Notes under the pieces: model-generated
What the model was told of the DNA's origin: nothing
The model's database searches: none
The model's input: the letters and a program-made list of their open reading frames with translations, nothing else
Program-made: the position numbers and the translations under genes
DNA from: Hirundichthys speculiger
Lineage: Eukaryota > Chordata > Actinopteri > Beloniformes > Exocoetidae
NCBI GenBank assembly: GCA_018398805.1
Contig: JAGFBZ010001897.1
Location: 161,780-225,779 of the forward strand
DNA length: 64,000 nucleotides
Direction: 5' to 3'
In this document: piece after piece, positions 10,995 through 22,432 of the stretch
How the letters are laid out: the number at the start of each line of letters is the position of its first letter
Position numbering within the stretch: the stretch's first letter is position 1

Positions 10995-11575
10995 CCTTAT
11001 CTCAAACCACTCAAACTATAGCCTTTTGAAATCTTTATAAGAAAATTGACATTTTCCAATATGGCTGCCACCTGTTGATGTCACAATATGCAAATTAGTT
11101 GACAATTTACTTACAGCCCAAATTTTGCTTCAACAATATTTCTCAATTATAGTATGCCCTTATCTCAAACCACTTTCAAATTGCAGCCTTTTGAAATCTT
11201 GAAAACAAAAATGAATGTTTTCTATGCCTGCCACCTGGTGATGTCACAATAATCAAATTAGATGACAAATCTACTTCCATCCCCAATTTTGGTTCACACT
11301 GAAGATATTTCTCATTTACAGTATGGCTTTATCTCAAACCACGTTAAAGTTATAGCCTTTTGAAACCTTGATATCAAAATTGAACATTTCCCAATATGGC
11401 CACCACCTTGTGACGTCATAATATGCAAATTATTTGAACAATTTCACTCCTATCACAGACTTTGAGTCATACTGAACAATTTTCTAATTGACAGTATACG
11501 TCTATCTCAAACTGCTTTCAAGTTATAGCCTTTTGAAATCTTGATATCAAACTTGAATATTTTCTTGAAAAAACT
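10995..11575. repeat. Tandem repeat of about 165-172 bp, 3.5 units
   Basis: The phrase TATCTCAAACCAC...GCCTTTTGAAA recurs at about 10998, 11161, 11331 and 11503, giving periods of about 164, 169 and 172 bp. Each unit also contains ATATGGCYGCCACC...GATGTCACAATATGCAAAT. The array lies inside the piggyBac element, just before its right inverted end. Confidence 0.85.
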
Positions 11576-11779
11576 CCTAAAGGGTTAAGTCCCAATAACA
11601 CGTAACACAAGGTGCTCTTGAAACAAGGGCAGCTGCCTTGAGAGAGAGAATCATAAAGTCTTGGGGGAACTCAACTACCTCCTATTTGCCAAAGCTAAAC
11701 AAAGCACCACTAAAATACCTACTAGAGGATATGACCACAGCACTATGAACTCTCCCTACCAACACCATCACAGAGACCA

Positions 11780-12960
11780 GTCAGTTAATATATGCAGCAG
11801 CAACAGTAGTCCTTGAGATGCTTGGCTACAAGATGAACAGTATGAACAGCAAAAGTAGATGGAAGGTGCAAAAACCCTTTCCATGGCAAAGATAGCTGGA
11901 GGCAAAAATCATGGTTACCTGGAGAGAAGTTAGTGTTCTATCAAAGAGACAGAAGGTTGTGAACATTCAGAAAAGGTTGCCCAGGAAATATAGCAAACTG
12001 TCCACAGCAGATGCACTGGAAACCTGGCCACCTGCCTCAAGAGATACACCTTGGAAGTAGAGACCAGGAAAATAAATAGGAGGTTCACCAACAACCCATC
12101 CAAAGTCTACTCTCAATGGCAGGGCAGTAAGGTGGCAGAAGACCCACCCAGGTTAGAGACGGAGCCAAGGCAACACATAACACCAATGCCCAGTGGCTGG
12201 TGGAGCTACAAGCAGAGCACAGCAACAGCTAGTTACACTCCATGAAAGCCTGGCAGCACAAATGACCCACCTATATTGGCTTTCCCCAAGCCCACCCATA
12301 GTGGCTTCCATCATGAAGGAACCCCAGAATGGAACAATACTGTCCAACTACTGGCCTATATCCTGGCTCAACACTACATTTATGCTCATATCAATTCAAC
12401 AGAAGAGAATTGGCAATAACACCAGAGAGGCCAAGCACCAGTTACTGGTTGACAGAGCAGTCGCCTGTTAAGACTGCAAGTCCAGAAGCACCAACCTGTG
12501 GACTGCATGTCTGGATTGATGACCAGAATGCCTATGACTGAATGTCACACATATGGATACTGGAGTGCTTGAAGCTGTATAAGATCAACAGGATACCGAT
12601 TGCCTTCATCCACAACTCAATGATGCTGTGGAAGACAACTCTGGAGATCAACTCAAACAGGTGAGCATCAAATGCCATATGTACCAAGGAGATGTCCTGC
12701 CCCCCTGTTGTTCTGCCTAGGCCTGAACTCCCTCAGTCAGATCATCTACAACTAAACTCAAATTTATTCATAAAGCACTTTAAAAAACAGCGCAGCTGAC
12801 CAAAGTAGTGAGCACTATGGAGCAAGAGTAGCTACAGATACAAATTCTGAAATGGGGTGGCCATCAGCCACCTTCTCTACATCAAGTTGTACGCCAAAAA
12901 TGAGTGTAACATTGACTCCCTGATTCACTGTCATAGTCTCATCATTTTCAGTGCTTACCA
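11780..12960 (+). pseudogene. R4/Dong-clade (Rex6-like) LINE relic
   Basis: Read in shifting plus-strand frames, this is a decayed R4/Dong retrotransposon. Recognisable pieces in order are TVVLEMLGYKMNS, RRFTNNPSKVYSQWQG, DPPRLETEP, a shortened linker, AAQMTHLYWL, NGTILSNYWPISWL, GIGNNTREAKHQLLVDRAV, WIDDQNAYD, HIWILECLKLYKINR, SIKCHMYQGD, LFCLGLNSLSQIIYN and NGVAISHLLY...IKLYAKNECNIDSLIH. At the last position the family has LLYMDDIKLYAK. The three codons for MDD are missing at the 12880/12881 junction, so the polymerase active site has been deleted. Stops and frameshifts are frequent, and an insert of about 70 bp interrupts it near 12752. Confidence 0.8.
12752..12825. repeat. Short retroposon tail inserted in the R4 relic
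   Basis: About 70 bp beginning CTCAAATTTATTCATAAAGC and containing GCAGCTGACCAAAGTAG interrupts the R4 reading frame between SQIIYN and the following RT segment. This text resembles the 3' ends of SINE/LINE repeats common in fish. The exact borders are uncertain. Confidence 0.45.
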
Positions 12961-13659
12961 TATACAACCATAGAGGTCTGCAGCTCTCTCCCTTTTACAG
13001 ATTGTGCCACTTATTTGGAGACACTCTCTTGGATTCTGATCTCAACTTGCACTCTAAATACTGTTACAAATGTACATTTTTCTCCAGTGTGTTTATCACT
13101 TGGCCAGTCAGTGCTCACCTGCTCGGATAAAGGACTTCACACCATCCCTAATCTTCTAACCCTCCTCTCCTGCCTACCTACCTCACTACCTACCTCCTCA
13201 CTACCTACCTGCTCCAGCTTCCCCAGAGATATTCACCTGTTCTGCATGAGCCCCAGTTTTCCCTTCAGACTCTACTGTAAGTTTCAACAAACCTTTTAAC
13301 TCTACATCCTCTGCCAGTTTTTTTCCTGAGCCCAGGGCCGGTTTTTGCTATGGGCAATGTGGGCGACCGCCCAGGGCGCAATCTAAAAAAATAAATAAAT
13401 TTAAAAAATTGGCTGGGCGATTTTTCGATTTCGATTTTATTTGCGATGTAAAGTTTCTCTACAATTATAAATGACACGTTCGATGAGCCGACGCCTTCAA
13501 AAAAAATAATTCATCAAAGTTTTCACAGACCTGAGAATAGCCAATCATATCTAAACAGCGCCGCACGTAACCAATCAGTTGGAAGAGAGCCGTAAAGTCG
13601 GGTTGTGCACACGCACAACATACCCACACGTGTAGAAGCTAGCAGCGGTGCAAACAAAG

Positions 13660-14352
13660 CCGTGGTGATGTTTGTTTCAGCGTTTAAAACAATGCCACCC
13701 ACTAGACAGGTAATGCCCCCTCGAACACCAGTAAGAGGAAGCTTGATCAACAGACCATACAGTCTGCTCTTTACAGCATCATGGCGTATGAAAAAGCGAC
13801 ACAAAGACTTTGCACAAGCAATCACACGATTCATTGCAAAAGGCATGCTTCCAATACGCACTGTCGAAACAGAAGAATTTAAAAACCTAATCAAAGTGAT
13901 CGACCCTCGTCGAGGGTCGATCACTTTGAGGTGATAACGAGGGTCCCTCGTTATCAACTCCCAGGGCGCAAACACTTCTCACAGACAGCAATCCCACACC
14001 TGTATGCAGAGTCCAGAGGGATGATTGAGAGGGACCTGCCAGCCGTGGCATACTTCGCCACCACATCGGACTTGTGGTCAAGTCGAACGTCCAAACCACA
14101 AACGAGCCTCACTGCTCACTACATTGACCAAAACTGGGCTTTGAAAAGCAAATCCCTCCCAACGACATACTTTCCAGATGCTGCCGAAGCAATTGCACCA
14201 GGACTGTCAGAATCGCTTGCTTCGTGGGGGCTAAGTGAAAGCAAACAAGTCTGCATTACTACAGATAGTGGAGCAAATATGGTGAAACCTCCCTCAACAA
14301 CTGGACTGGCCTGCAGTGTTTTGGCCACCGACTTCACTCAGCTGTTGGTAAG
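13660..14352 (+). pseudogene. hAT transposase remnant with palindromic insertion
   Basis: The protein text parallels the transposase at 5499-6360. It contains KRHKDFAQAITRFIAKGMLP, then EEFKNLIKVIDPR, a 40-bp insertion, then YQLPGRKHFSQTAIPHLY, AYFATTSDLWSSRTSKP, CITTDSGANMV and a frame-shifted GHRLHSAVG before a GTAAGA donor at about 14349. The BED finger is absent. The insertion at 13911-13950 is not a multiple of three and breaks the frame between RYQLPG residues. Further shifts occur near 13800 and 14285. The intron sits at the same place as in the first hAT, so the two belong to one lineage. Confidence 0.8.
13891..13956. repeat. Two adjacent perfect palindromes
   Basis: The arms 13891-13909 and 13911-13929 are perfect 19-bp complements with a 1-base spacer. 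The arms 13932-13943 and 13945-13956 are perfect 12-bp complements, also with a 1-base spacer. Together they surround a 40-bp insertion in the transposase remnant. Confidence 0.95.
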
Positions 14353-16169
14353 ATGAATAGCTGAATTGAATACCTTAATTGTATTTTCAGGTCATATAAA
14401 TATGAAAGAAAAAAACTAATGTTCATTATTATGTTTTAAACTATTAAAAAAAATAGACAAGAACATTTTACAATGAGAGTCAATACTCTTCATAATGTTT
14501 ATTAGGCCACCCTTAAAATAATGCTTTATGTATTTCTCAAAGATTTTTTTGCCACCTCAGAAGAGCATGGGCGGAGTTTTCGGGGGGGCAGGGGTAGCAT
14601 TGCTCCCCCTGGTGGCTGAAATATGTAATTGCATTGTCAACGAACTGGCAAAAATAAATAAATGTTTTTGACCGTAATGTTTTTTTTAAAGTCCAAAATA
14701 AACTGCAGTATATTGTGACAGTTAAATGAATCATGTTATATTTTGTTTCTTAATACATTTCGTTTTAAGCAGTCATGTGGCGTAGTGACGTTAACTGTTT
14801 ACGTCAGCTACGTGGAGGTTTCCCTCTCAGTATCAGACAGTCTTGCTTACTTAGTCAGTATCCTGTTGCAACTACTGGTTTTGAACATCATCTAATCTTG
14901 GACTTCATGGTTTCGTGGTGAGTGTATCTTGTGTGCCATCATGTGTGCGCGAGTTTGCGCATATGTGTGCATGCGCGCCGGTCCGCGTGCATGCGCGCCG
15001 GTTCGTGTGAGAATGCGCCCGTTTGTTGAAAGTGCTTAACAATTTTTGCCCCCCCCGACGCAAAAGTCAAACTACACTTATGCAGAAGATTCTAAACTAC
15101 GCAAACGATGTTGGATTCATCCCCTTGTCTATTAATTTTAAAAAAGAGTGTCTTGAATTTCCAGACCCTCATATGCAATATTCTGTATTATGTATATTCA
15201 TTCTGGTTTCTTATTCTGTTTTTGTTTGTTTGTTTTGTTTTTACCCTCTGAGAGGGTATTTACCACAGGGGGAACATTGTGACCTGCCACAGGGCAGCTG
15301 TAAAACCTGAGACGGTGGATACGCTCGTCTTCCTTGCTCGCAACTTGTGAGAAACAGTATCGCACTGCTTTTTTTATTGCAGCACAAGATAAATTCATGT
15401 TTCTTTTGTTGTTGTTTTTGAAAGCTGGTACAATTTTCCCCAAGGTGTATAATTTTATTTAAAATTTGGCCAACTAGAGCCTAGTCTTTCATTTAACAAA
15501 AGAATGTACAACCATTTTGTTTTTATTCTGTGAAACCTAAAAGATTGTTAAGCTATTTTTGTGCATTGCATCTGTAATATTCTTTTTTTTTTACCAGAAA
15601 ATGTAAAAAAAAATTAAGACAAAAATAGTGACTTGGTTCATATTGTAATATAAAATCGAAATTGAACATTTTTGGGAAAAAAAAATCAAAATATAACCTT
15701 TTCTCATATCGCCCAGCCCTACTAATACCGCTCATTTCCACGTCAAGTTAGTAGAGTAGGCGCTGGGGCGCCCTACTATCATGTTAACTTGCTGAGAGTA
15801 ATGTATACACGTTGTGTGTGTCAGAAGAAAAGGCAGGGGGGAGACTGGAGGGGGATCAACTCTGCAACTGCAGAGGTTTTGAGCAGGTTGTGTTTGTAGC
15901 GTTCTACCTTGTAAAAATTAATAATTCATAATAAATTTAAAAAAATTAAATTAATCATTCATGATTTAAAAAATTGAAATTAATTAATCATTCATAAATT
16001 AAGCGGGGCACCACCCATTTTCATAGATAAGAGGGAAATTAAAATTTATCAGTCTCTTATTAGCTGCAAGTTCTTGTCGAGTTGGATTGGCTGGGTAAAT
16101 TAATCAAGGAATCCATGACTACTTTCGACAAACATTTATTTATACATAGACACACACAAAACAATCAAT

Positions 16170-17128
<959 letters not shown>

Positions 17129-18740
17129 TATATATATATATGTATGTATGTCAGGGTATATAGACGTTTGTATGTACAATCACAAAATGAGATCGGCTAT
17201 GAAAGTTAGAGATTAACTTAAAACGGGACAAGAAGGTTGTAAACGAGACGTTTTGAAAGCGAGAAAGAAAGAAAAGGGAGGGGCATCTTGTGGAGCAGAC
17301 GGAGTTCACAGTACTAGGAGGAAAATCCCTAGAGACAAAAAAGGGAATAAAATTCTTAATCTGAACTAATAAACGGTTCTCTGTGTAATGGTTAAGCCGG
17401 TTACCGGCAGTAGTTACACCTGATATCTGCCGTGATTCTGGCTTTCTTAGGAGTGAGACACCAATCTGAACCCACTGGACCCCCCTTTACCAGACAGCCC
17501 AGAGGGCGTTTTCAGCATCGGTCATTCCAAGTCAACTGCGGTGGACGATCCGATCGATTGACTGGTTCTGGTGGCAGAACCCAGTTAGCTCCTTTCTTGG
17601 GTTAGTCACAGGCCGGGTAAAGAGACTCGCTGGTCTGCGAGTCTCGCAACAGGGGTGCTTTGGTGGTGATGTGTGTGTCACACACGTTCTGCGCCAACCA
17701 AAATGCAGGGACAGCCCCAGATTAGGCTGATTTAAAAGTTCAAAACAAATTGATCTTAGGTCCAAAAAGAAGAACCAAAGGGAAAAATCAAAACTTAACG
17801 GAGTTATATCAATTAAAAAAAAAACAAGGTTTTAATTACAAGGCTCTACGAGTTGCAGAAGTGTCCAAAAAAAGATAAAATAATGATTCCGACGGCTCCA
17901 GATGCACAGAAACTTAGTAATTAACAACGTTAAAAAAATTATGAGAAGAGCAGACAAAACGAGATGAAAAATTACTCACAAAGAAAAGCCAAAATGACAA
18001 AGTAAAACTACAAGTAGAGAGAGAAAAACCTTTGATTAAAGTGACGAATAAAAATCTTTTGTTGAGAAAAATGGAGTCTGGCTCGATAAAATTATTCTAA
18101 TGAAACAGAAAATGACCCTTGGGAGGAAATAAAAGGTCAAAAAGAAAATCAGCAAAATGAGTCGATGTTTAACATGTGGACAAAACCAACAGATGGCTCA
18201 GGAAACTGGTGGCAAATTCGAATAAGCTGCGTCGCAGGAAATCAATAAAAAATAACGAATAGTAACTAAATGCGAGGCCTTTGTGGAGTAAGGCCAAAAT
18301 AAAAAGAGAGAGAGTGAGCGATCAGCTAAAACAACGATACCAGATGCAAAAATCGATAAAATAAAGGAAACGAAACAGGAGACATAAGAGAGGGACACGA
18401 AGTCAGTGTCGCAACAAAAAGGAGGGGGTTTATGGCAGAGATAACATGGAGAAAAACAGAGGAGGTGAAGAAGAGGCAAAAAGCAAGAGGGCAAAAAGCA
18501 AAAGAGAAGAGAGAATGCAAAAAAAAAAAAGAAAATCACTTATACTTCAGGGTCCCGCCCTGAAAAACCCATAACTGGCCAATAGGTGTCCTGGGAGGAC
18601 ACGTGCTATTCGTAACTGAGTTTTGATTGGTTTCAGTCAACAGGATAATAAACTTTCAACATTCCATTCAAAAGTGCTTTTCGGGAGAGAAAGTTAAGGT
18701 GACACACATTTTAAATACAACAATAAACATTCCAAACTCA
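17129..18740. other. Anonymous region with strong purine-rich plus strand
   Basis: No gene is recognised. After a short TA/TATG tract there is GC-balanced sequence with AATAAA near 17347. From about 17715 to 18540 the plus strand is markedly A/G-rich and the minus strand T/C-rich. CCAAT-type boxes lie at 18578 and 18627, and AATAAA at 18649. The block is bordered by TGTGTGTCAC near 17671 and GTGACACACA near 18695, which are complementary, so a solo LTR or MITE of about 1 kb is possible. No target duplication is visible. Confidence 0.3.
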
Positions 18741-19539
18741 GTTTGACAGTTTTTCTTATGTCGTTTGTTTTGTTTTTGTATTGTCTTTTATTCACAGTTA
18801 TAGCTTTCCAGTTTAGGGGACCCAGTTGTCTACGCCTGCTTCCATGCGCCGGTCCGTTGGCCCTCCCCTGGAACGTGTCAGCATCGCAGCTGTATTGCCC
18901 TGTCCAGTCAATAAGTGCACTTTAATGCCTGGTCATGTCTCCAGCTGCATTCCAGCCAGATCAAATCAAGAGTTATGTGGCTGCTAAAAAGGTTTTGGAT
19001 TAAAGTCGTCAGGGTGATGTTGGCTATCTCCTAGTTTATGGTCCAGATGTGGAGGAGCTCAGCTTGAGGGCTCAGTCAGAACTGGGTGAGGGTTCATATG
19101 ATTCTGAGAGGGACCCCCTCACTTCCCTCCCTCTTGGTCTCTGTTGAGGATGAAACTGAAAAATCTGAAATGAATGTTACTCCTACAAAAAAGTAAAAAG
19201 AAGCTTCTGATGACGTGGATTGCTACAAGTCTCACTCTCAGAGGAAAAGCAAGGAGGGGGGCGGGGGATAGACTGACCTCTCATGAACCCAGGCCACACA
19301 ATACAAACTGCTACTTCTAAATAAATTGTATTTAGTTCATGAAATTAACATAGATATTATTAAATGTATTGGGTTATGACATAACCCAAAAAATATCTAT
19401 GTAAAATGTAAAAAAAAAAAAAAAAAAAAAAAACAGCCCTAAAAAACAAACAAACAAAAAAACAAAAAACAGGAATCTGTGCCTGCATCAACGTGTATTT
19501 CTTTACATCACGTCAATCTTGACTCTGGGTGATTGACGG
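18741..19539. other. Retroposon-like remnant with poly(A) tract
   Basis: A decayed plus-strand stretch reads LLVYGPDVEELSLRAQSELG near 19030-19090 between stops, but I cannot name it. It is followed at 19348-19402 by an imperfect hairpin centred on TTGGGTTATGACATAACCCA, and then by about 24 adenines at 19411. A 3' poly(A) fits a retroposed element. Confidence 0.3.
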
Positions 19540-19807
19540 ATGGAAAAAGTGATGATGTTGAGTCGAGAAAAGGGTGCTGCATCATGGACAAACGACCAAA
19601 AAAAACCATCAGGTGCCCAGTTCAGGAAGAGAAGGAAAGAAGAAGAGGAGAAACGTTCAAAAGATAAAGGTATGCAGGTCTCTATGAGTGACGTTAATTT
19701 GGCATGTAATGAAACAGTAGCCTATACGCTATGTATTATCCTCTTGCTAATATGTTGCTACTTAGCAATAGAAAATGACTGTATTTGTTTTTTAGCTTTG
19801 CTGAACT

Positions 19808-19935
19808 AGCAGAATACAGAATACAGAATACAGAATGCCTTTATTGTCGCTGAGCCAGCGTCCCAACACAGTGAAATTACATTTCCAGTACATCGTTCAA
19901 GAAAACATACAGAGACAAACAACAACATATTGGAC
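19808..19935 (-). repeat. LINE 3' end with (AGAATAC)n tail
   Basis: AGAATAC repeated about four times at 19811-19838 is followed by GCCTTTATTGTCGCTGAGCC and an AGTGAAATTACATTTCC block. This is the minus-strand 3' end of a CR1/L2-like LINE that occurs widely in fish. It lies in an intron of the hAT remnant. Confidence 0.55.
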
Positions 19936-20165
19936 ATGGGTAGTGTGTTATGCTTAGTTCATTGAATGTTAACAAATGATAATAATTCGTGCATTATTAT
20001 GGTTTATTTTAATTGGGTAACTGATGCATGTTAAGTGTGATCTAACTTGCATATTGTATCTTGATTGTAAATTTAGGGGCTCTTCTGAAATATTTTGGAG
20101 CAGCTCCCACTGGCCCAAATGAGGAGCCATCTACCTCTGCAGCCACGTCTTTGCAGGACCTGTCA

Positions 20166-20206
20166 GGTGTGTGTGTGTGTGTCTGTGTGTGTGTGCGTGC
20201 GTGCCT
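20166..20206. repeat. (GT)n microsatellite
   Basis: An impure GT repeat begins exactly at the splice donor of the second hAT exon remnant. Confidence 0.9.
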
Positions 20207-20569
20207 GCATGTGTACTTTGTACTTTTGTAAACATTATAAATGCTGTCAATAATCAATATATACTAATGACAATACCATGTGCTCTTTATTAGAAATGCT
20301 TCAACCAAAATCTCCACCAGATCCTGGTCCTGAGGATGAGCCTCTGTCTACTGACCCTGATAACTGGCCTTCAGTTCTGACTGACAGAATTCGGACACAG
20401 CTGGTTTGCAGAGGTTTGCAGAGGAGTGAGGTACCAGCTGACACTGGTGTTTATATACTTCATTTCATTCATTTATCTTTTAGTATTTATTGTTCTTCGT
20501 GTTGTTGTTCAATAATATATTTATTTTAAAAACATAAAAAATGTAATACAATCTTGCGTTTGTATGTTG

Positions 20570-21370
20570 ATGTTGGGGGGGGCGTTGGTCAGGGGTGCCC
20601 GATGGGTGGTTCGCCCAGGGCGCAAAAGTAGCCTGGCGGCTACTCGCTGCTGCTCCAGGACTGATCCCTGCGACGCTGGACGCTGGACATTGGATGCTGG
20701 ACGCTCTAGTTTGTGCCGGTTTGTGGTGATCTGCGGTCGGATGTCTACATACTGTCTGCAGGGGGCGGATCGGTCCTCTTGCGGCTGGTGGAGACCTGCC
20801 GCCGCGGACATGGACGGTGTCGCTGGAGGCCGGTTCGGGAAAGCTAAGTAGTCCTGAACTGCTACCCGCGGCAACCACCGCCACTGGATCCGGGCTGCAG
20901 CGTCACGGAGCCGGGACGAGAGCCCCGACGTGCCAGCGGCAGCATGCTGCCCCTGTCCTGCTGTCTACACGCCGGATGTGTCAGCTGACCTGGCAGGGGC
21001 CGTCTGGTGACCAGGTGGGGCCCAGCACCGCCGGGGGAGACGACAACGGCCTGGTCCGGTCCGCATGATGAACCGGGCTCTGGGACGGTCGGCTCCGTCG
21101 CTCACCGGACTGAAGGAGCTCAGTCTTCCCAGAGGAGATGGTTTGGTTCATTGGTGTTTCATCCTCTGATCTGGAGATATCTCACTTGTCATCATTATGG
21201 AGATATACTGGTTCTAACGGCTGTTAACTGGAGTTAGCACTCAGACCACGAGACCGGACATGAAAAGGAGCGCTGGATGCTGGCAGCTCCTCTAGTACAC
21301 CAGACTGGTGTACTGAAACTTGAATTTCCCCCTTTGGGGATTAATAAAGTATATTTGAATTGAATTTGAA
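20570..21370 (+). mobile_element. GC-rich retroelement fragment with LINE-type 3' end
   Basis: A GC-rich block with CGCTGGACGCTGGACATTGG and many CCG triplets runs to a 3' end, CCCTTTGGGGATTAATAAAG followed by TATTTGAATTGAATTTGAA. That closing text is the conserved 3' tail of several fish LINE/SINE families on the plus strand. No long coding frame or recognisable RT is present, so this may be a 5'-region plus tail composite. The family is uncertain. Confidence 0.45.
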
Positions 21371-21412
21371 TAGCCAGGACCACCTCTGCAGACATGGCGA
21401 GTCAGTCACCAC

Positions 21413-21500
21413 AAGTTCAAGTTCAAGTTCAAGTTTACTTTATTAATACCCGTAGGTAGATTCGTTTTGCAGTTTGGAGAAGGCATCCCACACACAACCC
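21413..21500 (-). repeat. LINE-type 3' end, minus strand
   Basis: GTTCAA repeats followed by GTTTACTTTATTAATACCCG form the complementary type of LINE tail. It stands tail-to-tail with the element ending at 21370. Confidence 0.5.
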
Positions 21501-21798
21501 CCACCATCATCAATTAAACACAGGACAAAAAACATTGAACAAGTTTTAAAACAGCACAAGACAGACATGGCAGGTACTCACAATGCTCACTGAACAGGAT
21601 AAACACACAGAGGATAAAGTGAAGGAGAATGTGGAACAGAGAGGTACAGAGAGAGGTTGGTAGTCTATCGTTTAACTGCCAATTACCTGCCTAACCAGAG
21701 CACAATAAGAGTATATACTTATAAATAAGATATACCCAAATTGTTATTTTACATAAACCCAAATGGAATCCTAGCCCATTCATACAAACCCCTGGGTG

Positions 21799-22353
21799 TC
21801 ACAAAGTCTCTTTTGCCATGAATTTGTGGTGGTATGCTTTACCATGATATAACAGTGAGAAAATGGTGTTTCCATCAAGGCCATCCATGATGTCTTGGGC
21901 AATTGGCTGCCAGTCAGGGTGAGTCTTACAGTTTAGTTCCCTATAGTCAATGCACAAACACGATGAGCCACACTTCTTCCTCACACAAACTATGGGTGAG
22001 CCATAGGTTGAGTGTGATTTTTCAATCCACCCATGTGCAATTAACCCTGTTAAGCAGTCTTTCATTTTATCATACAGAGGCTTAGGGACGGACATGTGAG
22101 TTTGTGTGACAGGCTCAGAGTCTTTCAATGTTATCTTCAACTGGAGCTTTTCTATATGCCCAATGTCATCCTCTGACCAAGAAAAAGAATCAGACTCTTC
22201 CCTAAGCATATTGCGTACAATCTGCCTTTGATTCTCATCTAAATGACTAAGGTCAATAGGTGGGTCCCATGGCTCTGTGCTCACCTCCTGATCTGTAGTA
22301 TCTTTAGTCTGGATATGGTTTACAGCAGCAGGCAAGTGTGAATCATCTACCAT
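21799..22353 (-). pseudogene. Ty3/gypsy reverse transcriptase fragment
   Basis: The 184-codon minus-strand frame holds the start of a gypsy RT: PPIDLSHLDENQRQIVRNML, then MKDCLTGLIAHGWIEKSHST, YGSPIVCVRKKCGSSCLCID, YRELNCKTHPDWQPI and GNTIFSLLYHGKAYHHKFM. Intact relatives have KKDGSLRLCIDYR and FSLLDQGKAYHQ, so this copy has the D-to-Y change that removes the first catalytic aspartate of the RT. It ends abruptly before the YLDD motif. It is collinear with the Gag and protease remnants at 23600-24800, all on the minus strand, and is best read as the 3' part of the same element. Confidence 0.85.
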
Positions 22354-22432
22354 ACTTGGTAGGTATACTTATATAATTGACTAAGCTGTACCGATAATTG
22401 CTCTTCCTGTTAATGTGATGTTCTAGTCCAGG

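Larger units (their letters stand above)
9942..11584 (+). mobile_element. piggyBac element, internally deleted
   Basis: The element is bounded by TTAA at 9938-9941 and 11585-11588, the target site of piggyBac transposons. Its ends are inverted: CCCTTTAAGCG at the left and CTAAAGGG at the right. The left end also carries the short palindromic GTCGCAATATTGCGAC near 9958. The 5' third encodes the acidic N-terminus of a piggyBac transposase; the catalytic core is gone and the right half is filled by a tandem repeat. It is therefore a non-autonomous derivative. Confidence 0.85.
13411..15721 (+). mobile_element. Second ZBED-type hAT relic
   Basis: The left end reads GGCTGGGCGATTTTTCGATT and the right end is the complement of TAGGGCTGGGCGATATGAG, which gives inverted termini of the hAT type. 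CCAAT boxes at 13535-13580 precede the coding part. The left terminus seems to have lost a few bases and no clear 8-bp duplication is visible. The downstream half (14360-15700) no longer contains transposase sequence. Confidence 0.7.
13337..16010. mobile_element. Repeat element enclosing the second hAT
   Basis: The left end CAGGGCCGGTTTTTGCTATG followed by GGGCGACCGCCCAGGGCGCA is a typical start of a fish DNA-transposon repeat. Matching GC-rich text, GGCGCTGGGGCGCCC at 15758 and AAGCGGGGCACCACCC near 16000, lies beyond the nested hAT. A fragment with the same GTTCGCCCAGGGCGCAAAAG phrase occurs at about 20610. I cannot fix its right end. Confidence 0.4.
19540..20440 (+). pseudogene. hAT transposase 5' exons (TTF-finger type)
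   Basis: Three exon-like pieces belong to the N-terminus of a hAT transposase of the zf-TTF/ZMYM-like type. The first contains KKPSGAQFRKRRKEEEEKRS near 19590; its expected start MDKRP is one frame away because of an extra A in the run at 19598. It ends at a GTATGC donor near 19671. The second, 20077-20166, reads ALLKYFGAAPTGPNEEPSTS and ends at a GT-repeat donor. The third, 20293-20430, reads EMLQPKSPPDPGPEDEPLST and DPDNWPSVLTDRIRTQLVCRG, where the family continues into the TTF zinc finger. That continuation is missing. Confidence 0.75.

Noticed and set aside
18198..18539. Hydrophobic minus-strand frame that looks like membrane segments
   Set aside because: Produced by the T/C-rich strand of a purine-skewed block; no conserved pattern or start context.
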